Assembly (NCBI GenBank): GCA_937925755.1
Contig: CALAMX010000012.1
Location: forward strand, 1 to 13,195
Reading direction: 5' to 3'
Length of the DNA: 13,195 bases
Source: an uncultured Burkholderiales bacterium
Lineage (GTDB): Bacteria; Pseudomonadota; Gammaproteobacteria; Burkholderiales; Thiobacillaceae
Part shown: positions 6,773 to 13,195 of the stretch, piece after piece
How the letters are laid out: every line of letters begins with the position of its first letter
Numbering within the stretch: the stretch's first letter is position 1
Program-made: the position numbers and the translations under genes
The notes under the pieces: generated by a model
Told to the model about the DNA's origin: nothing
Seen by the model: the letters and a program-made list of their open reading frames with translations, nothing else
Database searches by the model: none

Positions 6773-6802
6773 CCCCTGGGTGCGCGGGCCTCTGGCCCGC
6801 AC
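6773..6802 (-). repeat. Inverted single copy of the 32-bp hairpin unit
   Basis: CCTGGGTGCGCGGGCCTCTG followed by GCCCGCAC is the reverse complement of the array unit, with the palindrome intact. It lies 80 bp right of the array, so array and single copy face each other. Confidence 0.85.
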
Positions 6803-7083
6803 GAAGTTTCAACCCTAGCCGGCTCCACATGATAGGACTTCCATCCAGAACCTCGCGGCATGTCGGCGCACTGCAGCGGATTCTGCCTCAGGTTCCGTAT
6901 GGGGGCATGGGCTGGTGCTGGCTTCACCTGTCTTCCGTTCCAGGAAAATCGGTAAAAGCCCATGCTTTGGTGCGTATGGAGGTGTCCGCTGCTTTGATGT
7001 GGGGTATGTCGGCCGGTTCGGCGCGTGCAGTGAGTATGCTCGAGCCGCTGCGACAGCCCAATGCTTCAGTTCGCCTTTGCGCT
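6803..7083. other. Intergenic stretch without a recognisable gene
   Basis: The open frames crossing this stretch have no start signal and no recognisable domain. The composition looks non-coding (several TTTG/GCTTT steps). I see no RNA gene, no promoter and no known element in it. Confidence 0.45.
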
Positions 7084-7190
7084 TGTCTGCAAGTTGCTGC
7101 GCAGGCGCTCGGCTCAATGCGCGGTGTAGGCTTCAGCCGCTCTGCTTCGCCTCGCTTGACGTCCGCTGTGCGCACGTTAGGCAAGCTCTG
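7084..7190 (+). repeat. Dispersed hairpin repeat, copy D
   Basis: GCTGCGCAGGCGCTCGGCTC, then AATGCGCGGTGTAGGCTTCA and GCCTCGCTTGACGTCCGCTG, match copies A and C in order. The hairpin here is weaker: GCTTGACGTCCGC against GCGCACGTTAGGC, with wobble pairs and one mismatch. The GCCGAAACTGCG block of copies B and C is absent after the hairpin. Confidence 0.75.
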
Positions 7191-7274
7191 CTCAACCCGG
7201 CGTGCGGGATCAGCGCCGCCCGCCCAGAGCGCAGTATGCGAAACCTATCAAGCAAATCGGCGAGCATCCGAGCA

Positions 7275-7326
7275 AAGCGCAACACAGCGATGCGCCCGCG
7301 CAGCCAGTTATGCAGAGCTTCCCTAG
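7275..7326 (-). repeat. Dispersed hairpin repeat, partial copy E (inverted relative to D)
   Basis: GCGCCCGCGCAGCCAGTTAT followed by GCAGAGCTTCCCTAG is the end block of copy A, in the same orientation as A. Only this end is clear; the inner part (TGCGCTTTGCTCGG on the minus strand) is diverged. The block ends exactly where the regulator remnant begins. Confidence 0.65.
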
Positions 7327-7445
7327 ACGAGGCTGAGCGTCGCAATGTACGCTGGGCCTTCGGCCGGGTCGGCGGCGACAAGGCACACCTGGCCCAGCTT
7401 TTGGGTATCAGCGTACGCATCCTGTACCGTAAACTCACTTCTTGA
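7326..7445 (+). pseudogene. Fis-type helix-turn-helix remnant of an NtrC-family regulator
   Basis: From 7326 the frame reads DEAERRNVRWAFGRVGGDKA, then HLAQLLGISVRILYRKLTS and TGA at 7443-7445. This is the classic C-terminal Fis-like DNA-binding helix-turn-helix of sigma-54-dependent activators (pattern AL-x-GGNK-x-AA-x-LLGIS-R-LYRKL). The AAA+ sigma-54 interaction domain and receiver domain are absent: upstream in the same frame lies only dispersed repeat sequence, and there is no start codon with a ribosome binding site at the boundary. The frame is open farther upstream, but without protein-like sequence. I judge it a 5'-truncated remnant. It ends 54 bp before the next gene, whose promoter may lie in or just after it. 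Confidence 0.75.
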
Positions 7446-7499
7446 CGCCGATCGGCAAAAGTTGATCAAATCGTTCAAGTAAATAAGCCCGGAGTTGTC

Positions 7500-8621
7500 A
7501 TGAGTCACGCCGCCATTGATTACAACGATCCCCAGCAGGTGATGCACTCCATCATCCAGCGCATCGCCACGGGCCCCGAGTTGTCCAAGGACATCGCCCG
7601 CGAGGAGGCCTATCTGGGCATGAAGGCCATCCTCGATGGGCAAATCGACCCCGTGCAGTGCGGCATCTTCTTCATCGCGCTGCGCATGAAGCGGGAGACC
7701 GACGACGAGAACAAGGGGGTGCTCGATGCCATCCTGGAGGCGACCCATCGGGTCACGGCACCTGTGGATGAGGTGCTCGACGTCGCCGACCCCTACGACG
7801 GCTATAACCGCTGTCTGCCCGCCGCGCCCTTCCTGCCGCCGCTACTGGCGGAGCTCGGCGTGCCGGCGGTGAACCACGGTGTGGACAAGGTCGGCCCCAA
7901 GTACGGGGTGACCGCCCGGCACGTGCTGGCGGCCGCCGGGGTGAACGTGGATCTCGAGCCAGAGGCGGCCGCTGCCCGGCTCGCCGACCCCGCCTTGGGC
8001 TGGACCTACATCGACCAAGCGCGCTTCTGTCCCAAACTGCACGCCTTGGTGCCCTTACGTAGCAAGATCATCAAACGCCAGGTGATGACCACTGTGGAGG
8101 TCGCTGCTCGGCCGATCGCAGGCCGTCGCCATACCCACTTCGTCACGGGCTATGTGCACAAACCCTATCCGCCGATCTACGCCATGCTGGCGCGTCACGC
8201 CGGTTTCGACTCGGCGCTCATCGTCCGCGGTGTGGAGGGGGGGGTGATCCCCAGCCTACGCCAGCCAGGTAAGTACTATTGGTTCCAAGACCGCGGCGAG
8301 GAAGTCGAGGCCGACATCGATCCTCAGGCCCTGGGGATCGATAGCAGCGTGCGCGCCGTGCCCCTGCCCGAGGGGTTGCCAAAGAGCGAGCGCGCCGGCG
8401 ACGAGGTGGCGATCATGGTCGACGTGGCGGCTACCGCCCGCGCCGCCGCCGAGGCCGGCATGGCCGCGCTCGCGGGACAGCGCGGGCCAACCTATGACTC
8501 ACTGGTGCTGGGCGCGGCCCTCATCCTGCATCACCTCGGTCGTGCCCGCAGCCTCGCCGAGGCGGCTGATCGAGTGCGTGCGGTGCTGGATTCCGGCAAG
8601 GCCGCCGCGAGGGTCAAATGA
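7500..8621 (+). CDS. Divergent anthranilate phosphoribosyltransferase-like protein (TrpD2/YbiB-related)
   Basis: The 373-residue protein has the two-domain layout of class III phosphoribosyl/nucleoside transferases: an all-helical N-terminal domain (about 10-85) and a larger alpha/beta domain (about 90-365). The phosphoribosyl-diphosphate motif of TrpD (GTGGD) is replaced by DPYDGYNR at 97-104; the KHGNR region is NHGVDKVGPKYG at 125-136; and the NxLGPL region is TTVEVAARPIAG. The GYVHKPYPPIYA block near 217-228 and RGVEGG at 243-248 sit where TrpD has its V-G-V and H-x-DGLDE blocks. A normal TrpD reaction is therefore unlikely. GGAG at 7491-7494 supports the ATG. The stop overlaps the start of the Rieske gene (ATGA), so the two are coupled and probably act together. 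The cell role is unknown to me; a transferase on a modified ring substrate, or a nucleic-acid-binding role as proposed for YbiB, are both possible. Confidence 0.8.
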   Translation: MSHAAIDYNDPQQVMHSIIQRIATGPELSKDIAREEAYLGMKAILDGQIDPVQCGIFFIALRMKRETDDENKGVLDAILEATHRVTAPVDEVLDVADPYDGYNRCLPAAPFLPPLLAELGVPAVNHGVDKVGPKYGVTARHVLAAAGVNVDLEPEAAAARLADPALGWTYIDQARFCPKLHALVPLRSKIIKRQVMTTVEVAARPIAGRRHTHFVTGYVHKPYPPIYAMLARHAGFDSALIVRGVEGGVIPSLRQPGKYYWFQDRGEEVEADIDPQALGIDSSVRAVPLPEGLPKSERAGDEVAIMVDVAATARAAAEAGMAALAGQRGPTYDSLVLGAALILHHLGRARSLAEAADRVRAVLDSGKAAARVK

Positions 8622-8939
8622 GCCGGAAGGAGTATGCGGTGGCGCGCGCGGACGAGCTCGCGCCTGGGCAGATGAAGCGGGTCAACGCCGGTGGCCGCAG
8701 GCTACTGCTTTGCCGCACCGAGGAGGCGTGGTATTGCGTGGACGAGCTGTGCAGCCACGAGGACTATTCGCTTTATTTCGGTTGCATCAAGGGGCGTGCC
8801 ATCAAGTGCTCCCTACACGGCAGCCATTTCGACCTCGCCACGGGCGCACCCCTCAACGATCCGGCCGACACACCCATTGCGACCTACCCCGTGCGCGTGG
8901 AGGGCGGGCAGGTCTATGTCGCGGTGGGGGAACAGGCGT

Positions 8940-8959
<20 letters not shown>
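8618..8959 (+). CDS. Small Rieske [2Fe-2S] ferredoxin-like protein
   Basis: This 113-residue protein is a single Rieske domain. The cluster ligands are visible: Cys45-x-His47 (CSH) and Cys64-x2-His67 (CSLH), with 16 residues between the boxes, and HGSHFDLATGAPLNDPA follows as in NirD/dioxygenase-ferredoxin types. The bc1-type disulfide cysteines are missing, which points to a soluble, lower-potential electron carrier rather than a respiratory subunit. There is no signal peptide, so it is cytoplasmic. It begins inside the stop of the transferase gene (ATGA overlap), so its electrons may serve that partner or an oxygenase elsewhere; no oxygenase or reductase gene lies in the window. The last 20 bp overlap the 3' end of the convergent protease gene. 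Confidence 0.9.
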
Positions 8960-10342
<1,383 letters not shown>

Positions 10343-10346
<4 letters not shown>

Positions 10347-10654
10347 TGCCCGTTCTCTAGCCAGCGGAGCCGTGCGCGCAGGGTGTCGAGCTCTTCCAGC
10401 AGGTCGGCTACCAGGGCGGCGAGCTCTGGTGTGGCGTCGAAATCGCGTTCGAACTGGCGCATGCGTCGGGCGCGCAGGACGGCCGCCGCCGAGAAGCGCC
10501 AGGTACCAGCCAGGTTCTCGGCTTGCGGGATGAGCCCCTCGTCGAGGTGTGCCAAAAGCCAGGCGGGCTCGACCCGGCAGGCGGCCGCCACCTGCTCCAG
10601 GGTGAGCCAGCTATCCTCCAGCGCACAACCGATGATCACGTCTTGTTCGGACAT
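10343..10654 (-). CDS. cbpM: CbpM-type chaperone modulator
   Basis: The 103-residue protein starts at MSEQDVIIGC, chosen because GGAGGAG lies about five bases before this ATG; the frame is open farther upstream only as an overlap into dnaJ. Residues 15-65 form a MerR-like helix-turn-helix (SWLTLEQVAAACRVEPAWLL, then GTWRFSAAAVLRARRMRQ), and 75-100 a Leu-rich coiled coil (ELAALVADLLEELDTLRARL). CbpM binds the J domain of CbpA and inhibits its co-chaperone and DNA-binding activity, and the neighbour here is indeed a CbpA-like protein, whose stop lies one base before this ATG. The 3' end overlaps the protease gene by four bases. Sequence identity to E. coli CbpM is modest in this family, but the size, fold pattern and position all agree. 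Confidence 0.85.
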
Positions 10655-10655
10655 A

Positions 10656-11594
10656 TCAGCTCCTCCGGCGCGGATCGAAGGCGAGCTCCCGCGCCATCGT
10701 CTCATAGATCGCCTTGGCTTGCGGTGTATCGGCCGGCGGCAGTACGACCTGGGCCTGGAGGATGAGATCGCCGGGTGGCTCACCAGGGATACCCTTGCCG
10801 CGCACGCGCAACTGTCGCCCGCTTTGGGTACCGGGCGGGATGCGCACCCGGACCTGGCCGCTGGGCAGATCGATCGGGATCTCCGCCCCTAAGGCCGCCT
10901 CCCAGGGCGTGACGGGTAGATGCATGTAGAGGTTACGTCCCTCGGCACGCAGTTGTGGGTGCGGACGAAAACGCACCTCCAGCAGCAGGTCACCGGGCGG
11001 TCCACCGCCGATACCGGGGGCCCCTTGGCCGGCGAGGCGGATGACCTGTCCCTCGTGCACGCCGCGCGGGATCTTCACGTTGAGCGTGCGGGTCACCCAC
11101 TGGACGTGACCTTGGGCATCGACCTGGGGCAGACGCAGGTTGATCTGGCGCGTCACCCCCTCGAAGGCATCGGCGATGTCCAGCTCCACCACCGCATGGT
11201 GATCTTCGCCGCGGGCACGGAAAGGACCACCCGTCGTGAAGCCACCCCGGCCCATGCGGCCGAACAGCTCGGTGAAGAAGTCGGAGAAATCCGCCGCTTC
11301 GAAAGGTGAAGCGCCCCGGCCGCGGAATTCGAAGCCGGCATCCCAGCCCGGCGGCGGGCGGAATTCCTGGCCGGCCTGATAACCTTCACCCAACCGGTCG
11401 TAGGCCGCCCGCTTCTCGGGGTCCGAGAGCACCGCATAGGCTTCGTTGATTTCCTTCATGCGGTTCTCTGCGTCCGGCTCCTTGGACACGTCCGGGTGGT
11501 ATTTGCGGGCGAGCTTGCGGAATGCCTTGCGGATCTCATCGAGCGAGGCCCCGCGTGGAACGCCGAGGATTTTGTAATAGTCCCGATATTGCAT
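10656..11594 (-). CDS. cbpA: CbpA-type DnaJ co-chaperone
   Basis: The 312-residue protein starts at MQYRDYYKILGV; upstream in-frame ATGs would add 60 residues with no homology that run through the promoter region, so they are rejected. The J domain (5-70) carries the HPD motif at 33-35, which stimulates DnaK ATPase activity. A Gly/Phe-rich linker (71-128, FGRMGRGGF) follows, then two beta-rich substrate-binding domains (about 130-300) with GVHEGQVIRLAGQGAPG and GTQSGRQLRVRGKGIPG. The Cys-rich zinc finger of DnaJ is missing, which defines class II/CbpA. It is cytoplasmic, and E. coli CbpA also binds curved DNA. It is the first gene of a cbpA-cbpM-degQ transcript. The ribosome binding site is weak (CGGACAAACTC before ATG). 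A sigma-32-like promoter lies 80 to 110 bp upstream. Confidence 0.92.
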   Translation of the reverse strand: MQYRDYYKILGVPRGASLDEIRKAFRKLARKYHPDVSKEPDAENRMKEINEAYAVLSDPEKRAAYDRLGEGYQAGQEFRPPPGWDAGFEFRGRGASPFEAADFSDFFTELFGRMGRGGFTTGGPFRARGEDHHAVVELDIADAFEGVTRQINLRLPQVDAQGHVQWVTRTLNVKIPRGVHEGQVIRLAGQGAPGIGGGPPGDLLLEVRFRPHPQLRAEGRNLYMHLPVTPWEAALGAEIPIDLPSGQVRVRIPPGTQSGRQLRVRGKGIPGEPPGDLILQAQVVLPPADTPQAKAIYETMARELAFDPRRRS

Positions 11595-11674
11595 GAGTTT
11601 GTCCGTGTCTAAACCATGGCCGCGGTGCCGTTCGAAATATAGCGGCAACACGGCGTGATGTGGGCAATGTTCGC

Positions 11675-11703
11675 ATATTGGGTCAAACCCCGCTGTCATC
11701 AAG
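11675..11703 (-). promoter_or_regulatory. Sigma-32-like heat-shock promoter for cbpA-cbpM-degQ
   Basis: On the minus strand CTTGATG (11703-11697) and CCCAATAT (11682-11675) are separated by 14 bases. The sigma-32 consensus is CTTGAAA, 13-17 bases, CCCCATWT; five of seven -35 bases match, and the -10 keeps CCC-AT. A transcript would start near 11668, leaving a leader of about 75 bases before the cbpA ATG. Confidence 0.6.
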
Positions 11704-11705
11704 GA

Positions 11706-11734
11706 CTTGAAAGCCAGTGGCGGGAGACCCATAA
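11706..11734 (+). promoter_or_regulatory. Sigma-32-like heat-shock promoter for the hsp20 pair
   Basis: CTTGAAA (11706-11712) is a perfect sigma-32 -35 element. After 15 bases comes CCCATAA (11728-11734), which matches the CCCCAT core with A in place of the first C. Start of transcription is expected near 11741, 50 bases before the first hsp20 ATG. The leader can form GGCGCC-GGCGCC pairing (11744-11749 and 11761-11766) but this leaves the Shine-Dalgarno site free, so I see no RNA thermometer. Confidence 0.75.
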
Positions 11735-11791
11735 AACAAGCAAGGCGCCTGCAATCTCGAGGCGCCGAGCGCAACCACTAGGAGGACAAGC

Positions 11792-12220
11792 ATGATCTAT
11801 CGTTCACTGTTTCCCCGCGACCTGTTCGCGGAATTCGAGCGTCTGCAACGCGAGCTCGACCAGGCCTTCGGGCTGCCCAGCATCCGCGGCGTCGCGCGCG
11901 GTTATCCGGCGATGAACGTGGGCACCACCCCGCGCTCGGTCGAGGTTTATGCCTTCGCACCGGGCATGGACCCGGCCAGCATCGACGTGCAGATCGAGCA
12001 GGGCGTGCTCACCATCAGTGGCGAGCGCAAGCCCGAGGCAGTGCCCGAGGGGGCGACCGTCCACATCGACGAGCGTTTCGCTGGGCGCTTCCGCCGTGTC
12101 GTCAGCCTGCCAGACGACATCGATCCAAACGCGGTCAGCGCTACCTATCGCGATGGGGTACTGCATGTGAGTGTGGCGCGTCGTGAGGCCGCACAGCCGC
12201 GCCGTATCACCATTCAATGA
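11792..12220 (+). CDS. Small heat-shock protein, Hsp20/alpha-crystallin family (first)
   Basis: The 142-residue protein is an ATP-independent holdase that keeps unfolding cytoplasmic proteins refoldable by DnaK/ClpB. The N-terminal arm (1-40, MIYRSLFPRDLFAEFERLQR onward) has the amphipathic Phe/Leu pattern typical of bacterial sHsps. The alpha-crystallin domain covers about 41-133 and includes FAPGMDPASIDVQIEQGVLTI-type beta strands and the hallmark DGVLHVSVAR at 121-130. The C-terminal IxI motif that docks into neighbouring dimers is Ile139-Thr-Ile141. AGGAGGA lies six bases before ATG. Its stop overlaps an ATG of the next frame, but that ATG is not the likely start of the second sHsp. It heads a two-gene operon driven by the sigma-32-like promoter at 11706-11734. 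Confidence 0.92.
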   Translation: MIYRSLFPRDLFAEFERLQRELDQAFGLPSIRGVARGYPAMNVGTTPRSVEVYAFAPGMDPASIDVQIEQGVLTISGERKPEAVPEGATVHIDERFAGRFRRVVSLPDDIDPNAVSATYRDGVLHVSVARREAAQPRRITIQ

Positions 12221-12234
12221 CGGAGGACAAGACC

Positions 12235-12609
12235 ATGAGTGACCAAGTCGTCAAACGCGAAAGCGCCGCCCGAGAGGAGGCGGCCCTGCTGCCGCCGGTG
12301 GATGTGATCGAGGATACCGGTGGCATCACGCTGTACGCCGACCTGCCTGGGGTGCCCAAAGACAAGCTGGACATCCGCGTGGAAGGCGATACCCTCACGT
12401 TGGAGGGCGAGCTGAGCCTCACCATCCCGGAAGGCATGGAGGCCACCCACGCCGAGGTGAGCCTGCCGCGCTACCGCAGAACTTTCACCCTGTCGAAGGA
12501 GCTCGACAGCGAGAAGGTCTCGGCCGAGTTCCAGCACGGGGTGCTCAAATTGCGCATCCCCAAGGCAGAACACCTGCAACCGCGCAAGATCACTGTGCAA
12601 GTGGCCTAA
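12235..12609 (+). CDS. Small heat-shock protein, Hsp20/alpha-crystallin family (second)
   Basis: I choose the start at 12235 (124 residues, MSDQVVKRESAAREE), because GGAGG at 12222-12226 is eight bases upstream; an in-frame ATG at 12217 overlapping the previous stop has no such site and would add six residues. The N-terminal arm is short and charged (residues 1-20), unlike the Phe-rich arm of the first sHsp. The alpha-crystallin domain runs from about 21 to 112 with ITLYADLPGVPKDKLDI and the hallmark HGVLKLRIPK at 101-110, and the C-terminal docking motif is Ile119-Thr-Val121. The two paralogues therefore differ in arm type and may co-assemble, as IbpA and IbpB do. Both leaders share GGAGGACAAG, suggesting that the pair arose by duplication of a whole gene or that the leader is conserved for translation. 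Confidence 0.92.
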   Translation: MSDQVVKRESAAREEAALLPPVDVIEDTGGITLYADLPGVPKDKLDIRVEGDTLTLEGELSLTIPEGMEATHAEVSLPRYRRTFTLSKELDSEKVSAEFQHGVLKLRIPKAEHLQPRKITVQVA

Positions 12610-12623
12610 GCTGCGGGTTGAAT

Positions 12624-12647
12624 ACCGCCGGCCCATGTGCCGGCGGT
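12624..12647. terminator. Hairpin between convergent genes, likely bidirectional terminator
   Basis: ACCGCCGGC (12624-12632), loop CCATGT and GCCGGCGGT (12639-12647) form a perfect 9-bp stem. It sits 14 bp after the second hsp20 stop and 12 bp before the stop of the convergent haem protein gene. No T run follows on either strand, so it may stabilise 3' ends or act with Rho rather than as a classic intrinsic terminator. Confidence 0.5.
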
Positions 12648-12659
12648 GTCGGCGTCCGT

Positions 12660-13195
12660 TCAAAGCGGACGCTTGATGGAGATGCCGCCGCGCAACATGC
12701 CAGGGGCGTAGCCCGTGGCCTTGTCATGGGGGTACTCCGACGCCAGGCGGGCCTTGACCGACTCCGCCATGGCGTCGGGCGTGCCGTGGCAGGTCGTGCA
12801 TAGGGGCAGCACGGGCAGCCCACGCATGTAGCGGTAGACCTTGCCATTGGGCTCCTCGACCACCTGACCGAACTCCAGGGTCTCCGGTTTGGCGCCTTCT
12901 GCAAGGCGCTTTTCCAGAATCCTGAGCGCGCCTTGCTCCCATTCATCGGGTGTCCCAAGCAAGGGGTTGCGCGTCTTCAGGCTCACGCGTGTCACCCGCC
13001 AGCCGGTCGTGCGCGACAGCTCGCTAGCGATGGCCGGGGCCTTGTCGCGGCAGACGCTGATGGCCGATTCGGGACCGCCAGCGGCAAGCTGCTTTTGCAG
13101 TTCGCTGCCCAACTGCTGCTGCAGTTTGAGCGCGGTCTGTCGAGAGCTCTCGAGTAACTGGGCCTCATTGGCCGTGGCAGCCAGAGGCAGACAGG
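12660..13195 (-). CDS. Tll0287-like (DUF3365) c-type haem protein, 5' end outside window
   Basis: The frame is open from the right edge for 177 residues. The first visible residues (CLPLAATANEAQLLESSRQT) look like the end of a signal peptide followed by the mature N-terminus, so only a few codons are missing; the internal TTG at 13112 is not a likely start. A helical part follows with ESAISVCRDKAPAIA (about 42-56), then RVTRVSLKTRNPLLGTPDEW (66-85), the conserved DUF3365 block with R-x-NP-x-N/L-P-D-x-WE. The haem site CTTCH (Cys132, Cys135, His136) and HGTPD sit near the C-terminus, where Tll0287-like sensors also bind haem. The protein is expected in the periplasm, as a redox or gas sensor or a small electron carrier. 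It is convergent with the hsp20 pair. No kinase or cyclase domain is attached, unlike many DUF3365 sensors. Confidence 0.85.
   Translation of the reverse strand, partial: CLPLAATANEAQLLESSRQTALKLQQQLGSELQKQLAAGGPESAISVCRDKAPAIASELSRTTGWRVTRVSLKTRNPLLGTPDEWEQGALRILEKRLAEGAKPETLEFGQVVEEPNGKVYRYMRGLPVLPLCTTCHGTPDAMAESVKARLASEYPHDKATGYAPGMLRGGISIKRPL

Noticed and set aside
3376..7190. The dispersed repeat as integron attC sites
   Set aside because: GCTTAAC and GTTAGGC-like ends and a bulged base recall attC sites, but the distance between the paired ends is only about 30 bases, shorter than known attC sites; GTTAGCC in copies B and C does not fit GTTRRRY; and no integrase or gene cassettes are present.
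6346..7326. Long open frame of 326 codons on the plus strand (and similar frames on the minus strand)
   Set aside because: It runs through the tandem hairpin array and dispersed repeats, has Arg/Gly/Pro repeat composition, no ribosome binding site and no recognisable domain. A 32-bp period cannot keep one protein repeat in frame, which also speaks against coding use.
10655..10783. Longer start for cbpM (146 residues)
   Set aside because: The extra 43 residues overlap the dnaJ-type gene, have no homology and no ribosome binding site, while MSEQDV has a strong GGAGGAG.
11595..11774. Longer start for cbpA (372 residues)
   Set aside because: The extra 60 residues would be encoded by the divergent promoter region; the J domain begins right after MQYRDYY, as in CbpA proteins.
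11735..11791. RNA thermometer in the hsp20 leader
   Set aside because: The only clear stem (GGCGCC with GGCGCC) leaves AGGAGGA unpaired, and there is no TCCT-type or four-T partner for the ribosome binding site.

Overview
The window is GC-rich proteobacterial DNA. Overlapping stop/start codons, a CbpA-CbpM chaperone pair, REP-type GTAGGAGCGAC palindromes and the close GabD match suggest a gammaproteobacterium, perhaps a sulfur-oxidising or otherwise chemolithotrophic one (a DUF302 protein, a SLAC1/TDT carrier and a haem-binding Tll0287-like protein are present). The taxonomic call is inference; no rRNA or marker gene is present.

Layout. 3-110: tail of an IS630-type transposase. 111-532: no gene, one copy of a dispersed hairpin repeat next to the IS end. 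533-3331: a cpgS/COG2403-like P-loop GTPase followed 3 bp later by a GabD-type succinate-semialdehyde dehydrogenase. 3332-4039: no gene, another copy of the dispersed repeat and a BIME-like array of inverted REP pairs. 4040-5755: a secreted DUF302 protein convergent with a SLAC1/TDT membrane transporter. 5756-7499: a decayed region holding the C-terminal remnant of a 1-Cys peroxiredoxin (with an amber codon at a Trp position), several copies of the dispersed repeat, a 32-bp tandem hairpin array and the C-terminal Fis-type helix-turn-helix remnant of an NtrC-family regulator. 7500-8959: a divergent anthranilate-phosphoribosyltransferase-like protein translationally coupled to a small Rieske protein. 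8940-10346, 10343-10654 and 10656-11594 (minus strand): an envelope protease of the DegP/DegQ type, CbpM and a CbpA-type DnaJ, read as dnaJ-cbpM-degQ. 11792-12609: two small heat-shock proteins on the plus strand. 12660-13195 (minus): a c-type haem protein with a DUF3365/Tll0287-like domain, cut by the window edge.

The right third is a coherent protein-quality-control locus. The 197-bp gap between dnaJ and the first hsp20 carries two sigma-32-like promoters back to back, with -35 elements only 2 bp apart, so cytoplasmic holdases, a DnaJ co-chaperone with its modulator and an envelope protease are probably induced together by heat or misfolded protein.

The most unusual feature is the dispersed intergenic repeat, present in about six full or partial copies. 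In two copies the central hairpin has different stem sequences that both keep perfect pairing and the same bulged T, and copies end at or next to gene remnants. I see no complete novel defence or mobile system; the strongest novelty candidates are this repeat family, the shared heat-shock promoter region and the transferase-Rieske pair.
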